The notes below the pieces were generated by a model. It was not told where the DNA came from. It searched no databases and saw only the letters and a program-made list of their open reading frames with translations. Of a DNA stretch of 64,000 nt, positions 1 to 13,532 are shown piece by piece. The stretch is from Chloromonas sp. AAM2. Lineage: Eukaryota; Chlorophyta; Chlorophyceae; Chlamydomonadales; Chlamydomonadaceae. The DNA is taken from NCBI GenBank assembly GCA_004335635.1, contig QAXH01006800.1:1-64000 (forward strand), written 5' to 3'. The position numbers and the translations under genes are program-made. Numbering within the stretch: the first letter of the stretch is position 1; every line of letters starts with the position of its first letter.

Positions 1-1347
1 GTGAACCAAACACGTGTTGGCTGCTGCAGGTCGAGAAGGAAGTTGCTGTGCAGGCCTCGCACTTTCTAGGGACCTACTGGAGTACCATCACACACAGTGT
101 TTTGTACGAGCGTCTGGGACTGAACCACACTAACAATGAGTACCTGGAGAAAACGTGTTAACACAGGGCTGAACCTTGGCACTAAACAGATGCAAGGCAG
201 CGCTTACAAGGGCGTTCCTTCTTGGTCTGGGTTGGTTGGACTACCACAGTGAAACTTCGGCCGTACTATCACACTGAACTTCAGTCCAAAATGAAACAAA
301 GGGGCACGGGTTACTGGAGCACAGTATCATGGTGCACTCGTACCACCTGAGCACACCGTGCTGGAGCTTCAAAACGCAATCACTGACAACGGCACTTCCT
401 TGTCTCAAACGTTCATAAAGCATCAAATCACTGCACACAAATTACTTGCTATTCTATGCAAATGGGGGCAATTGCCAGAGGTTTTGGGGCCTTGAACAAA
501 CATTCTAATCCGAACTTACTTAATAGTTAATCCAATGAATTCCATGGATGTGAACGGTGTCCAACATTGAATACTCGCTTGCTTTGGCTGTGTAGGCAAC
601 CAACTGCAAATGCATGCCTCTATAACCTTGCGTGTGGTTTGAACATCTGGGCCACATTTGGCTGCACCGTCCTTTGTTGGACTTCTTTGGCAGTCTTTAC
701 CAACCGTTTTGTCTGGCAGTTTTATTACCAGGCTTGTATGGCAGGCCACATATGCATTTGTGCCTTCAGGTTAGCCGTAGCGTTCAGCTTTAGGGGCAGA
801 TGGTGTTTGTTTTAAATTTTGGTAAGCTGAGCCCGAACAGTGTAGTAGAGCATGCAGCCGAGCGATGACTTCTTAACTGTCTGCGGCTCCAAAGTTTTCT
901 GTGCAGGACAGATGCTAGGCTGGTTTGAGTTCAAGGTTGGGATTGGCAAGCCAGGCTGTTACTTGGCGTACTAGGTAGTCAAACACCGTTTCCTGCTGTA
1001 AGTCTTTGTGGTCTTGGCACTAGGTCATTTGCTGTCCGATATGTATGCAGGCGAAGGAAAGGGTACTACGCTTATGCAACTGACTCAGGATGAGATGTGA
1101 GCTCGTCCGAGTCCTCCCGGGCTTCTATCCCTCTAATCCTCCTCATCTCTTTAATCCTCTAGTCCTATTTAAGCAAAAGCGGCAGAGAATGGCAGGGGAT
1201 GAAACGGCAGAGAATGGAATAGAGGAGGGTCTCACGAGCTGTCTCACGGGTTTTGGTGTGACAGGTTATTGGCCACCATGTTGAGTGCCTAACGCAAGCT
1301 GCTGTAGCCAGAACAGCAGCGATCAGCACAAGCGTGCGCACTCCTAG
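1..1347. other. Upstream region, no gene recognised
   Basis: I see no reading frame with a recognisable family here and no convincing splice-linked exon set. It presumably holds the promoter and 5' leader of the ABCG gene that follows, and possibly the end of a gene lying to the left of the window. Confidence 0.5.
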
Positions 1348-4300
1348 ATGTCGTCCGCTCAAGCTGCGAGCTTGCCTGAGCCTGAACCGACGGGAGCGAT
1401 TGTTTGGCTCTATGCCACCGCTGCCGGGTTGGCAAACATATTTGCGATATACTGGCTCGTGCGTGCTACTCTCGCTCAGTTCCCTGGCGCTGTGTCCATA
1501 ACTCGCTTTTGGAGGCGCAGAGAAGGTGCGCCCGCGCGATGGCTGCGCACCCTGCGATCCCTGCGCTGCTGTCCCGACTAAAGCTGCTGCTGCCCTATTT
1601 ATTGTCACAGATACTGGAACCCCGCGGAATGAAAAGAATGCGTTGCCGTCGGAAGCTGAGGTCATCCATGTGCACGTCAAGCCCCAGGTAGGCAGAAGAA
1701 AGGGTTTACCTTCTGCGTGACGACATGCACATGCACTGCAGACTCGGTGCTTGTTGGTATTGCTGTACATGCAGCATGATTGGTGATGTGCACGTCTTGG
1801 ATCAAAGCAGCAGCATGCTTAAACTCAAAACTGCAAAGGTCAGCATGGCACTGATATTGCTCCTTAATTGCTTGTTGACGCGCAGGCCTTAAGAAGTGAT
1901 GGTGGCAGTGCTGTCCTGGAATGGCGTGACCTGTGCTACAGTGTGCGCGCTGGCAAGAGCGGGCGAGAGCACAAGCTGCTGCTGCAGGGCATCTGGGGCT
2001 CTCTGCGCAGTGGGCAGCTCATGGCACTTATGGGCCCTTCAGGAGCAGGTAAGAAGAGCGGCTTGAAGGTGAAGCCAAGTGCTTGAGCACACAATTGATT
2101 TCAGCTGCTTGATGATAAATCCAACCTCAACTTTGAGCACGTACTAAACGCGCAAGAGCAGCCTCAACGACTCAAGCACACAATCCATGCCCATTCCTTC
2201 ATTATTAACTGAACCGGAGCCGCTTGAGCACATACTGAATTCCCTTTAAGGCCCGTCAGATAGTTACGCAGTGGGGCTGGCTTGCTGAAGACTGTGGAGT
2301 GCATACGCAGTGCGGCTTCCTTTTGAGGCACCACAATTCCTGGCCTCATTACACAACACAAGCCAGGTTGCCACCGAAGGCCATTCACTTATGGGAGACG
2401 TGCCTCTGCTGCCGGACTGCCATACGTTGTATTGCTGGACTCCCAGCAAAGTTACACCTCTGCTTGTGTTGTACAACTTCATTACCCAAGAGTTCATGTC
2501 ACGCACTGTGCAAACTGTTGAAACCGCCTGTCGCGGCCAAATGCCTGTTGTCATGTGTGCGACCCTTATTGGTGTCTTGTCAGGCAAGTCCACACTGCTG
2601 GAGCTGCTGGCCATGCGGAGGGCAGTGTCAGGTGAGGAGGCAGGAAGGCCTCGTGAACACCATTGTCATGCTTGTGACTCGACTGGACGGCAGGCTCGCC
2701 CACTCATGTAACAACCGAGTGTGCCAGAACGAACGCACTGCAGCTTGAGAAGCAGTTGATAAGTCGTTTGTCTGAATTGATAAAGCAAGGGGCATTTGAA
2801 CCCTCACAGCTACTCACAGTTGTTGGGAGTGAACAGCAGCAGCTGAGCTCAGGAAGTTTACAAAGTAACAGCGTGTGTGTGCATGTCGACTTGCAGCAGG
2901 CCCTGGGTGTGAGGACGGCCAACAGACACAGGGCGGGCAAGGCGCCACCGAATCCACCCGTCGAGGTGTGGTGCTGAATGGCTCGCCGGCATCTGCATCG
3001 CGCATCAAGGCGGTCAGCAGCTACGTGCCACAGGTCAGCATGAGAGGTGCATGCATTCCGTCGATGAAATGTGACACGGGATGTATGGTCCTGCAGCAGT
3101 GTGTGATGTATGGCAGTGCAGCAGTACGTGATGTATGGCACTGCAGCTTACGTGGCTTTACTAATGCATGGATTCTGAACCACCTGTTGTAAAGTTGATG
3201 AAGTCCCCTTAGTAATACTGAGGATCCTGCAACACGTGTTGTGAATTCTTTGAAGTCATTGGGCTGTCTCCGATCACATGCCGCAGGACGATGTGCTTCT
3301 TCCCCAGATGACTGTGTGGGAGGTGCTGACGCTGCATGCGGGTCTCAGGATGGCGCGCGCCACCTCCCGGGCGGACCGGGCGGCCCGGCAGCGGGAGGTC
3401 ATGGAAGCCATGGGCCTCACGCAGCAGAGGGACACACTGGTGAGCAGTGCAGACACGGGCATTCAACAGTTTCGTCCTATTTTTCAATGTGGGGATAGTA
3501 AAGCTGAGACCCAGCACTAATGTTTAAGCACATTCATGGACATCCAACAGACGACAGCACCGCCTTGACACACTCGCGTAAAGCTGACACCGGATGACCA
3601 GTTGAAGAGGTGAGACAGCAGATTGGACTTTGCCAGAATGAAATGTGGAACACTGATGCAGACAGTGGGAGCACGGTCCTGCTAGGTGCTACGCTGGTTG
3701 ACATCTGCTGCCTTGGCAGTTTACTGCTGATGTGTAGGTTTGGTTGCCATTTGCTTCACTCTGCCACGAAGCACTGTCATGTTTAGCAGCAATTTGGGTT
3801 GGGCCGGGTGCCGAAGCTCCTTTTGCAGGTACTCGATTCATCATCATTAACTCGTCGCCTGTTATTTGAGTTGTGCCTGGACAAGGCATGGACAGAATTC
3901 ACCGAGCTGCTGTGCAACTAGCAAGCCTTTTACTTCGGACAAAGTTGTGGAGCCTGGAATGTTTAGAGGTGAGGGGCACGAGTTGTGCGTGGTGCTAACC
4001 ACAGGTGGGCGGTGTGCTGCCCGGAGGCATACTGCTGCGTGGCGTGAGCGGAGGAGAGCGTGAGTGGACCGACCTTCAAGACAGACACATCATTTGTTTC
4101 CAGCCTCTGCTGGTATCATTCTTGACGTGTAGCGGGGCGTGTGAGCCAAATGAAATGTGAATCTTTTGTGGCTGTAGATACCACCAGCGTGTGCTGCATG
4201 TTCCACTTGCAGGCAAGAGACTGGCTATTGGTGCAGGGCTGCTGCCGGGCCCCATGTTCCTCTTTGCTGACGAGCCCACCAGCGGTCAGTCACAAGAGCA

Positions 4301-7300
4301 TCAGGGCTAAAGCTACCAGGTTTCAAGTTCATGCCGTAGGCAGAGCAAGCGCGTGACGCCTGATCTGCTCTTTCAACGCACAAGGTTGACACGCATACCA
4401 ACGTGTTGCAGGCTTTTAATGACACTCTGAATCAATTTGAGTGCAAGATCGGCCCATGTGACTCACCTGACGGCTGACAAAAAGGGAGGATGACCTGCAT
4501 TGTACAGCTTTCATAGCTGTCAAGCTGTAATTTCTTGGACTGGGAGATGCCTGATCGCATGGCAAAGCCCGGTCATGGTCCATGTCGCCTGCAGGCCTTG
4601 ATGCATTCGCAGCCATGACAGTCATGGGCCACCTGGCCGACCAGGCACATGGGACACTCGCATGCGCAGTCATGGTAAGTCGCGGTTAAGCTAGTCATCT
4701 GCATAGCAGTGGTGGTGACAATCAGCCCTACCACTTACGGTTCCTGATCAACGTCTCATTATGCATCCAACACCATTGAACCGTCTACTACTGGCTTGAC
4801 CAGCACCGACTGGTATTGTTCTTTTGCAATCGTTCGATGCAGGTTTCTATCCACCAGCCACGGGCAGCTATCTGGGACATGACGGACAAGGTGAAGCGAT
4901 TGACTGCCAACATTGCCGGTTGTGCCAATCTAGAATACCGCAGTTTTGCCGAAGCAGACATGGTGTGCATGGGGCACATTTGTTGACCAAGTTACATCTG
5001 CGACGTTCTGAGGTATGAATGTGTGACCCAGAGGGCAGACGTTTGCGGTCATGCGTGCGCGACTGCTGTTGGTGGTGGAGAAGCCCCCAGCGCCATCTGT
5101 GACAGTCTGTATGCCAGTTCAGCGGGCTGAGATTTTGCAGCCATGCGTAAGACAATGCACCTGGTCTCATGCAGGTGCTGCTGCTGTCTCGCGGGTGCAT
5201 GGTGTATGAGGGGTTCACCCCTGGGCTGCTGCCCTGGCTGGGCGACTCGCTGCCGCGGCTGCTGGGCCCGCCCTTCCACGCCGGCTTGCCGCCCTTTCAC
5301 TTCGATCCCGAGCACCACGGCACCATCGCTGACTGGGCCATGGACCTGGTGAGGGCCAAGGGGCTGTAGCAGCATTCTGATACTGCAGAGAAGCATGCTA
5401 AACGTAACTAACCCACAGCATGCTGATCAGTTGCTTGTAGTCGGCTGGTGAAGTGGTGCCTGTTTTTGCTCACAATACGTCTGCAACCTTGACACAGTGC
5501 AGCAATCCTGCAACTCACACTGTTGCAGCCGGTCATGTAGCTTGGCTTGTTTAACAATGAGGATTTCATGTATGGGGCTTTCGTGTCGTCGCTCAGGTGT
5601 GCATGACGGACGAACAGCTGATAGACGCCGCGGGCTGCGTTGCCGGCGAGACCCCGGCCGCTTCGCCCGCTGGCCCCGCGCTTGTCGAGAGCTCCAAGCG
5701 CACTGAAGCAACCCCGCCGGAGACTGAAGCTGCGGAGAACCACCCCATTCACGACCCGTTCCAAAGCACGGGTCACAACGCCACATGGGTGTCACGTGCA
5801 GCAAAGCTGTTTCTGGACACCTGCGTGACTAGCAGGATCCAGCATGTTGAAACAGTTGAAGGCGCACCGGCAGCGACATCACAGGCGGCAGGAAGTGCTG
5901 CTGACGCATCTCATGTTGTGGCTAGTGCCACCTCGGACGCCACAGGCGGTGCTCAGAATACCTTGGACGTATCCCGAAGGGGGGATGATGGCTTGGACAC
6001 GGCTGGCGGGGCGGCTGGCGGGCCTGCTCTTGATGGCCCGGCAAGCCAGGCCAATGAGGAAGGAGCTGACGGTGCGGAGAAGGGTGGCCAGGCGTCTCGG
6101 TGGGAGCCGCTCCTGCAGTGGTTCGCGATGTATAAGGTGCGCGGCATGCCGGGGCATGGAGAACTCGAAGGGTCAAAGCCGGCACCACGTCACAGGGCCA
6201 TGCACACAAAGCTGCATTGGTTTGTGTACTATGTGGCAGCAGCACCAGTTTTGTGCCCACTGTTTGTCTATTTCACATTCTGTATTATTCTTTTTCAGCT
6301 AGTATAACATAGTAATTATTATATATATTACTTGATTGATTCATTCTTTGTTTACTGTCAGTGATTTAAAGGCTGCTGTCTGCCTCAGGTGTTGGTTTGG
6401 CGCGAGGCGTTGGCCGCAGTGCGCAACCCTGCGGACGTGGGCGGGCGCATGCTGACCTTTGTGTGGGTCTCGCTGCTCGGCAACTTTTTGCTGTACGGCG
6501 GCGGCAAGGAGGTGGGGTGGGCACGAGAGCGGATGATCTGGAGAGATGCCCCTGTGCCAGGGCTGGACCCTACTAGCTGAACTGCTCCATGAGAAGACCA
6601 GCTGCCAGCCAGCCAATGAGCTGCACAATTCTCAATTATTTGTTTCCAGCAGGACGTTTCATGTGCCTGCCAGAAGAGTTGCCAAGAAAACGTTGAATAC
6701 TATCAGACTACGCCATCAGACTATGGCCACATGCTATCAGACCATGGCAGGCAAGGAAGAGGAGGGTGTAAGGAACGCGCGTGCTGCAGAGGTTGACAAG
6801 TGATTGGAAGAATAGACAGGGCAGTTTGCATTGGCAACACCATGAACCTATCTGGAAACAGGTACGTTGAGCAACCTTCCAGGTTGTTCTTGGTTGCATG
6901 TTTGCACCCCGCAGGGCGACAACGCAGGCAGCATGCGTGTGCGGGTGGCTTGGCTCTACTTCCTGCTCTTCTTCTTTATGGTAAGTTTTTACAAGGTGTC
7001 CATACTATCCCGCAGGCCGCTTCAACTGACGTTCAGGCTGGCTTCCAACTTGACAATGTTCCCTTTTGACCACCACATGTTGACTTGTGGGTGTTCTATC
7101 AGCCATGGTGTTGCCTGTGTGCCGCTACCCAGTCTCTGTGTCCTCAGGACCCAGTTTCTGTTCCCCAGACTGACATCTCTTGCTGGTCATCACAGCATGC
7201 TGACTTTCCCAGGGTGGCCTCATAAATCGTGAGATGACAGTATCGGGTGTGTTCTGGTACCGCAGGTCATTCCATTTCTGTTCATGAGCGTCTTCACAGC

Positions 7301-9788
7301 GGACAAACGCTTCTACTTGGCTGACGTGTCTTCCGGGTGAGGGCTGCCTGATGCTCCCCCTTGGCCATCCACACTACAGCTTACCAGTCACGCTGATCCT
7401 CCCTGCCCGCACAACCCTCTCATGCACCACTCACATCAGGACAGCCTGCCATGGGTCACAAGTGACACTGACTGAACGCTTGCTGTGGTGGTTATGCCTC
7501 TTTGGAGCAGAAGGCCCGCCTTGGCAATGGCTTGTCCATGGCTGTGCTGACTTGGCTTCAGGCTGTACCGCCCCGGCCCGTACTACTGCGCGAAGCTCAC
7601 TGCCAGTCTCCCGCTGAACGTGCTGATCAGCCTGGCCTTTGTCCTGACTGCCTACGGCATGTTTGGCTACAGACACTCTGTGCTGGCTGCAGTCCAGGTG
7701 GGGCAAACTGGGCTGAGTACTGGCTAGTACTGCAGACTGTTTGACTGGTGTACACGCGCGTCTTGGCTCGATCTAGCTGGTATGCGTCTTTGGCTCGCTC
7801 TAGCTGGTATGCGTCTTTTGCTCGATCTAGCTGGCATGCATCTTTGGCTTGTTCTAGCTCGTAAGCCCGTTCTTGGGTTGCTTGTTGGCGGATACATACA
7901 TCAGATTCCCCGTTGTGACATGTACAGAGTGTCCTGCAGATTGTTTGGCTAGTCTGCCAATATCTTGTTTGTTGGCAGATGTTGACATGAGCCGGTTGAT
8001 TGCAACAGAACGCTGGCCACATTCGTGCACTGTTCTCCTATGCTGTTCAGATGGCGGTTGTGGCCACTCTGTTCAACCTGGTGGCTCTGCAGTGGATATT
8101 CTTTGCTTCCGCCCTCTCGCCCAGCCAGGACATTGCCTTTGTGCTGTCGGTAAGCAGGAGCCAGAGGCAGCACGTAGGAACACATCACGCCAGGATGAAC
8201 AGCACAAGATTTCTTTCAGCATCAGTCCTCTGCTAGCAGAGGTGCAACCGAGAACACCAGCAAATGTATTGGCATGGCAGCAGGCCAGCGGGCAGTGTCA
8301 CACAGTGCTTCAGTTCACTTGCAGGCGCATGGATGGTTGCTTGGAATCCTCCCCCCCCCCCCTCCACTCCTCTGCTAGTCAAGGAGCAAGCAGGAACACC
8401 AGCAACAACACAGAGTGATGAACTCACAGAGCAGGCCAGCGGGCAGTGTCGCACAGTGCTTCATGCAGGCACTGTCGGAGTCGTGTCTGTCTGTATCAAC
8501 GCTGCGTCAACACGCACACACGCACGTGCACGTAATGGGCTGTTTGGCCTGTGTGCCTGCAGGTTGCGTTCGCTGTTGTGAACCTGCTTGTGCACTCTTT
8601 CTTCATGGGCCCGGAGGACCTCTCGGGCCTCATGTGGATCCGCTACCTGAGATACATATCGGCCATGGACATGGCGTGGCAGGTGATCGGGCATCATTGC
8701 TATAGGCAACAAGGCATTGGGTCCTGTTTAGAAGTGCAGCAACTGAGAGTAGGCCGGCATTAGTAGGGTATGTTATGAAGTCTGAACTCTGAAGCTCAAT
8801 GCTAGCGTTGGAGAGTACAGCAAATCAGAGCACAAGGCACATGCCCTGTGTTGCAAAGTGCAGTGAATGAGCCAAGCAGAAACCAAACAAGCAAGAGTCA
8901 CCGGCATTGTCCGCTTGAAATATGATCCGTGCGGGCGTTCATGTCGCTTGGCAAGGGACTGATGCATTTGGCAAGCGGCTCAGCTCAGCAGTCGTGATGT
9001 GGACCGTCCTGCCGGAGCACAAGCTGTCTCTCATATTTATGCGGTTTAAATGGTGCATCTGGCCAGCGGCTTAGTGTGATGTGATGTGATTGATGATCGA
9101 TTGATTGTTCAATGCTTCAGGGCCTTGCCACAGCAGAGCTCAAGGACCGCACCTTTTCATGCGCTGAGGGAGGCAGAAGGATGGGTGTGGACGTGCTGGG
9201 CCTCTTCATCGAGTTCATCCCCAATAGCACGGACTTTCAGCTTGTCAGGTACGTCAATTGACCAAGCACTGTGTATACCTCAAAGGCACATGCAGACCGG
9301 GAGGTTAACCTGACTGCCTAGGAAGGAGAGCATGAGGCTGGGTTGGCGTTTGATGATCAAGCATCCTACCCAGGACATCAAACTCATAGCACCACCACGT
9401 TCACATGCAAGTGATGAACACATCAAGCAGTACTTCACATCAAGTAGTACTGGGGGCACTCAGGATACAGCACCGCCTGTACATTTGCGTTTGAAACTGA
9501 GGCTGAGCAGGGGCATTGGCACCGTTGCTTGTGAGGCATTTGCATCCCATGCACTTGTGGCTCGGTGCACTCTGTAGGATTGGCATTAAAAATCCCGGGG
9601 CGAACTGCCTAGCCAGCGGCAACGCCGCGCTCAAGTACTATGACACGTACCCCAATGTGGCCATGCATGTGGGCGAACTCGTGGCCTACCTGCTCGTGCT
9701 GCATGTCTTCACATACCTGGCCTTCCGCCTGGCTACCTACAGGGTGACACGTGCACAGAGGGGGGGAAGCACCGTGGCAGGGGGGTGA
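1348..9788 (+). CDS. ABCG-type half-size ABC transporter (white/brown-complex family)
   Basis: Membrane transporter with nucleotide-binding domain first and membrane domain second, the order typical of ABCG half-transporters, which act as dimers. Coding exons in phase: 1886-2048, 2584-2631, 2900-3033, 3287-3439, 4005-4059, 4213-4284, 4595-4674, 4843-4890, 5175-5348, 5597-6136, 6389-6511, 6915-6980, 7266-7336, 7562-7697, 8051-8149, 8563-8682, 9121-9248, 9578-9788 (stop TGA). These give 806 residues. A first exon ending at 1687 (GT donor, phase 0, frame open from 1502) precedes them; its start codon is unresolved and ATG 1348 is only a guess. Walker A GPSGAGKST is split between exons 1886 and 2584; the signature is VSGGERKR; Walker B reads FLFADEPTSGLD; the H-loop is SIHQPR. 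The membrane half has about six hydrophobic segments and the extracellular loop before the last helix. Exon 5597-6136 is an unusual 180-residue Ala/Gly/Glu-rich linker. Substrate unknown. Confidence 0.94.
7759..7865. repeat. 27-bp minisatellite, about four units
   Basis: Four imperfect tandem copies of a 27-bp unit containing TCTAGCTGGTATG lie in the ABCG intron between exons 7562-7697 and 8051-8149. No coding role. Confidence 0.8.
8278..8466. repeat. Direct duplication in ABCG intron
   Basis: A block of about 35 bp containing GGCCAGCGGGCAGTGTC occurs at about 8281-8312 and again at about 8434-8465, with flanking similarity (GAACACCAGCAA on the left of both). It lies in the intron before exon 8563-8682. 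Confidence 0.7.
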
Positions 9789-11417
9789 CCAGCCCATCGT
9801 GGCAGTGGCACGACAACTGGAGGCGCCCTCAAAATCTCCCACTTCGGAACAAACACAGTGGAACCGTGAGATACACAAGGAATTGTCCCAGAAGTGGCAA
9901 TCATCTTTTTTTGCAGGGCCAAGCTGTGGTTTGCAGTGTTTGCACAGTTGGACGTAGGGCAGTGCTGCAGTGTTTGCACAGTTGATGGTTGCGTTGGTGT
10001 GCACTTCCTCCTTGTAACTTGATGTGCCCCACCACGAATGAATTGAATACGAGTCATTCAGTAATGGTCATGTCAAATGGGTGATGTGTATAGTTCAACC
10101 TGTAAACGCATGTTGAAATTGTAAGTTTTTGCTACTAGAGGGTGCGTGGACACAGTCCGTTCAAACACATGGATGAAGCTCGAACACAGCAGTGGGCATC
10201 ATCAAGTGACGTATCCACTGCCACTTGTGATTGTGTCAAGTATTGGTGTGCTGTCGCTTGCTCCTGCTTGATAGCCGTTGCATCCATGAGAGTTGACTAC
10301 GCTTGCTTCTGATTAGTGTCCTGAATGTAAAGGCTTATACTGTGATAGGCATGTTACACCTTCAATCGTACGAGATGACCGCCACTCTTGTCAGCCTCAC
10401 ATCAGTGCTCAAGCTCGATGCCTTGCCCAACAGCTGTACTTGACACGGGAACATTATCTGACTGCTTTGACCACGGCAGTCAAAAGGCAAGGGTTCAGTC
10501 AGCCTCGTAGGGCCGGGTAACCAGGAACCAATCCACAAGAGGGGAGGACCTCCAACCCGTCCATTCTACAAGTGAAGGGGATTGCGACACACAGCGATAG
10601 TAATGGTGGTGGTCACCCCTCGAGGTGCTATCCTGACCGCAAACCTCGTTAGACCTGGGTACACAATGAGGGGCCTGAAAATATTGAATGTGCAATACAT
10701 GTGGAACCAATTTTTGAGTCATGCACGTTTGAGCGTAACAAGCACCGTGCCGGAATGTATTGCCGAAGTCTGAAACCAAGCAAGCTGATTATGGTTGTGG
10801 GCAAATGGTGCTTGGTTTGTGCACATCTGTCAATATGGTTGAGCAAAATCAGTGCCAGACCAGCATAGCGCACTACGCTCCTCTTGCTGCAATCTGTATG
10901 GTGGGTTTGCATACCCACAGAGTCACAAAGCTAAACTTCTTGCTGGAGGCACGGCATCCAGCAGCCTGCTGACCCCGTTTCATGACGTGCAGTGTTGCAG
11001 TGACTCCCAGTCATGTTAGTGCCTCAGTCAGACTTGGCACTCTAGATTCGATCACTGGTCCATTGTGCAAGGTAGCAGAGCCTGCACAGCCCTGTGCCAC
11101 ACTGGCCTCCTGAAGTAATCGTTGGGCAGTGCCTTCTATCAGGGCGGCCTAGACTGATGATGGAAGGGATGGGCATCAGACTGACTGACACCTAAGAAGC
11201 TGCCCAGCAAGCTCTGTTGCTGAACAGCCTGGCTGCACGTCCATCCAGCACCCATCAACTCAGCGGCACGGGCGCCTGAGGCAACTGTCTTGACAACACA
11301 TTAGCGTCCCAAGGCGAGATTGCGACTGGCGCCCGTTTGCCTAATCCGTGTTGCCACGCTGTGCAAGTGTTGCGAGCTGAGACCAATCCATGCACGTCCT
11401 ATCTCAACATTCAATCT
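9789..11417. other. Intergenic region with 3' ends of two convergent genes
   Basis: Holds the 3' untranslated regions of the ABCG gene (+) and TVP23 gene (-). A TGTAA word at 10013-10017, 225 bp past the ABCG stop, could be a chlorophyte-type polyadenylation signal, but such a short word is weak evidence. A diverged copy of a dispersed inverted-repeat end lies at 9881-9916. No gene recognised. Confidence 0.6.
9881..9916. repeat. Diverged terminal-repeat-like sequence
   Basis: Begins AATTGTCCCAGAAGTGGCAA and ends in a T-run, matching with a few mismatches the right end of the inverted-repeat elements at 40051-40390 and 41951-43031. It lies just past the ABCG stop codon. Confidence 0.55.
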
Positions 11418-12537
11418 TCACACTCGGGAGTTGACCGCTTGCTGCACTGCCCGGGTAGCTGCCTGCTGCATCAAGTTGTTTGTCATTGACTTGAACTGTT
11501 CGCCTGCCTCCCTGCTGCACTTGAAGTACCCAACGAGGTTTGATGCGCCCATGATACACCCAATGATTGGGATAATCAGATAGTCTGCAAGAAACAGGGC
11601 ATTTCACATTGCATGGGTGATGCATGGTCACAATGACTGGGCATGGGGCGGTTGTATGCTGCTCCCTTGGGGCCGATTGCCAGCGTGTGCAGGCTTGAGT
11701 CACCGACACTGAACACACGCGTTGAGGAGCAGGCGTGATGGCAGGAATGTGGTTGTTTGCTCCATGTGCTGACTCTAACAGGCCAAGTGTACCAACCATG
11801 CATGCTACATGAGCTCCAGCCTCAGACTCTACCTAAGTGGCGGTCATCAACAAGTGTTGGTCACTGTTGACGAGAGTGCATGCAACTGGGCACCCACCAA
11901 ACTTGAGGCGTACTAGAGCAAAGAAGGCCAGGGCGCCCCACGCGCCCACGTTGGCAAACAAGCCAATCCAGAACATGCGCTTTTCTCCTGTGTGAATGAT
12001 GCGGGAACCCTGCACAGGGTAAGTGCGGGCACACAGGTCACCATGAGGCCCATGCGACATGGGCATGGAGCTGCTCAGCTGTGCCACAGCTGCTGCAGAC
12101 CCTAATGCACGGACCTCTGCTGCCTGTTCAAACCGCCATGCGCTGCCAGAGTCGTTGGCCTCATTCCACCACCGCAGGCCGACCAGCTTCCTGCCAGTTA
12201 CGTTCTTCACCTGCCAAAACAGCGGCAAGCAGCGGCATGTAAGATGCCCTAACAACCATTGCTTTCACGTGCGAGACTTGCTACGCACTACAAGCTCACC
12301 GTCCAAAAGTCCAAGGCGACCAGCACGATGCAGGTGACAAAGTTGATTATAAAGGAGTCGATGAACCAGGTACAGAAGATGTAGAATACCCAGGCCGCTA
12401 CCTGCAGAGCAAGGAGAACAAACGTCGGCAAGGGCCTCCGGCTCGGCTTGCCCGGCAAAGCACTGAAGCCTTACCTTGAAGAACCAGTGAAAGAAGAGGG
12501 CTATTTTATGGGTTTCATCTGATGTTCCCACGGCCAT
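11418..12537 (-). CDS. TVP23: TVP23/FAM18 family Golgi membrane protein
   Basis: Polytopic protein of the late Golgi, implicated in vesicle trafficking in yeast and animals. Four coding exons on the minus strand: 12475-12537, 12300-12401, 11898-12210 and 11418-11584, giving 214 residues with consistent phases (0, 0, 1). Family hallmarks are present: ALFFHWFFK at the N-terminus, a helix ending LVALDFWT, then [20 protein letters not shown], an FWIGLF segment before the third helix, and a last hydrophobic helix [20 protein letters not shown]. Length is close to that of animal and fungal members. The region after [13 protein letters not shown] is a longer Ser/Ala-rich insertion than usual. The start ATG is the first in frame and sits just before the conserved core. 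It lies head-to-tail behind the lumenal protein gene at 13533. Confidence 0.95.
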
Positions 12538-13532
12538 GGTGCCTGACGATGAGCGCGCCCGGCCGGTTTGGGTGGGTTCCTCGGTATTTCAAAACAACCC
12601 TGTCGTTTGATGAACGTACCCTGGCGTGTGAGAGTATGAAGGGGGCTGCAGGGTGGTCATTGGCATTTGGAATGTGAGCTAGTATGCAGCGGCAGGACAG
12701 CCAAGTTGAGTGGAGCATGTGGGTTAGTCACATGGGGCTGGATACATCTACAAGCGTACTCATATTTGATGCAGTTCAGAAATAGAAGTGCAGGCTACAC
12801 GTCTGGCATAGGCTGAGTGTCTTGGCTGCAGTAGGTCCGTCAGAGGCCCAAACTGGAATTGCAGGAGCTAAGCAGACGTTGAGAATGCCACTGATGCTCA
12901 TGCGGTGGCACCAGTTGGTATTGGACCTTGCTTGCATACCGGCGTTCGGAAATAGAATGTATACACAATGACAACGGAAACACGAGCCCTCAATACTCTG
13001 CTTTCAGTTTTTACAGCCCAACTAGAGGATTTCGCCCCATCCTGCACTCTTCGTCCTCAATACTCCTTCTACTAAGCCTGTGCAAGGTTTTAAATGGGCA
13101 CGTCTGCCATTACGTCTAACATATGTACTATTTCCAAGTCACTGATGAATTCCTAGTGCGCACATGCACCGAGCATTCCTGCAACATGTCTTCAGCCCGC
13201 TGCAAGAATACATGTCATATTGACTTTGCAGTGACCGTGATCAACCTGGAATAAGCACTTCATCTGTATCTAAGGCTACCCTGGGTGCAGCAGCACGTCC
13301 GCACATCATACCTGATCGCAAGGCAAAGGCAGTGCATCTACACACAGAACGGCTGCCAAAAAAGGAAGGGTGCAAAACTGCCTTGTTCCCATACGTTGCT
13401 GTATGTGGCCATCGCTATCTCCAGACGCAAGTCTTGAGACCTCAAAATGCATGACCTGTTGGCTTGCCCTCCTCAATCGTGTGTAGTCATATGCCCCATT
13501 CACCACAATTGCCAAATCACATGGGCATCACT
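12538..13532. other. Intergenic region between two minus-strand genes
   Basis: Contains the 3' end of the lumenal-protein gene (stop at 13533) and the promoter of TVP23. No open frame with recognisable content. Confidence 0.6.

Noticed and set aside
1165..1770. 201-codon minus-strand frame opposite the start of the ABCG gene
   Set aside because: No family resemblance, begins and ends without splice-linked neighbours, and overlaps the ABCG first-exon candidate.
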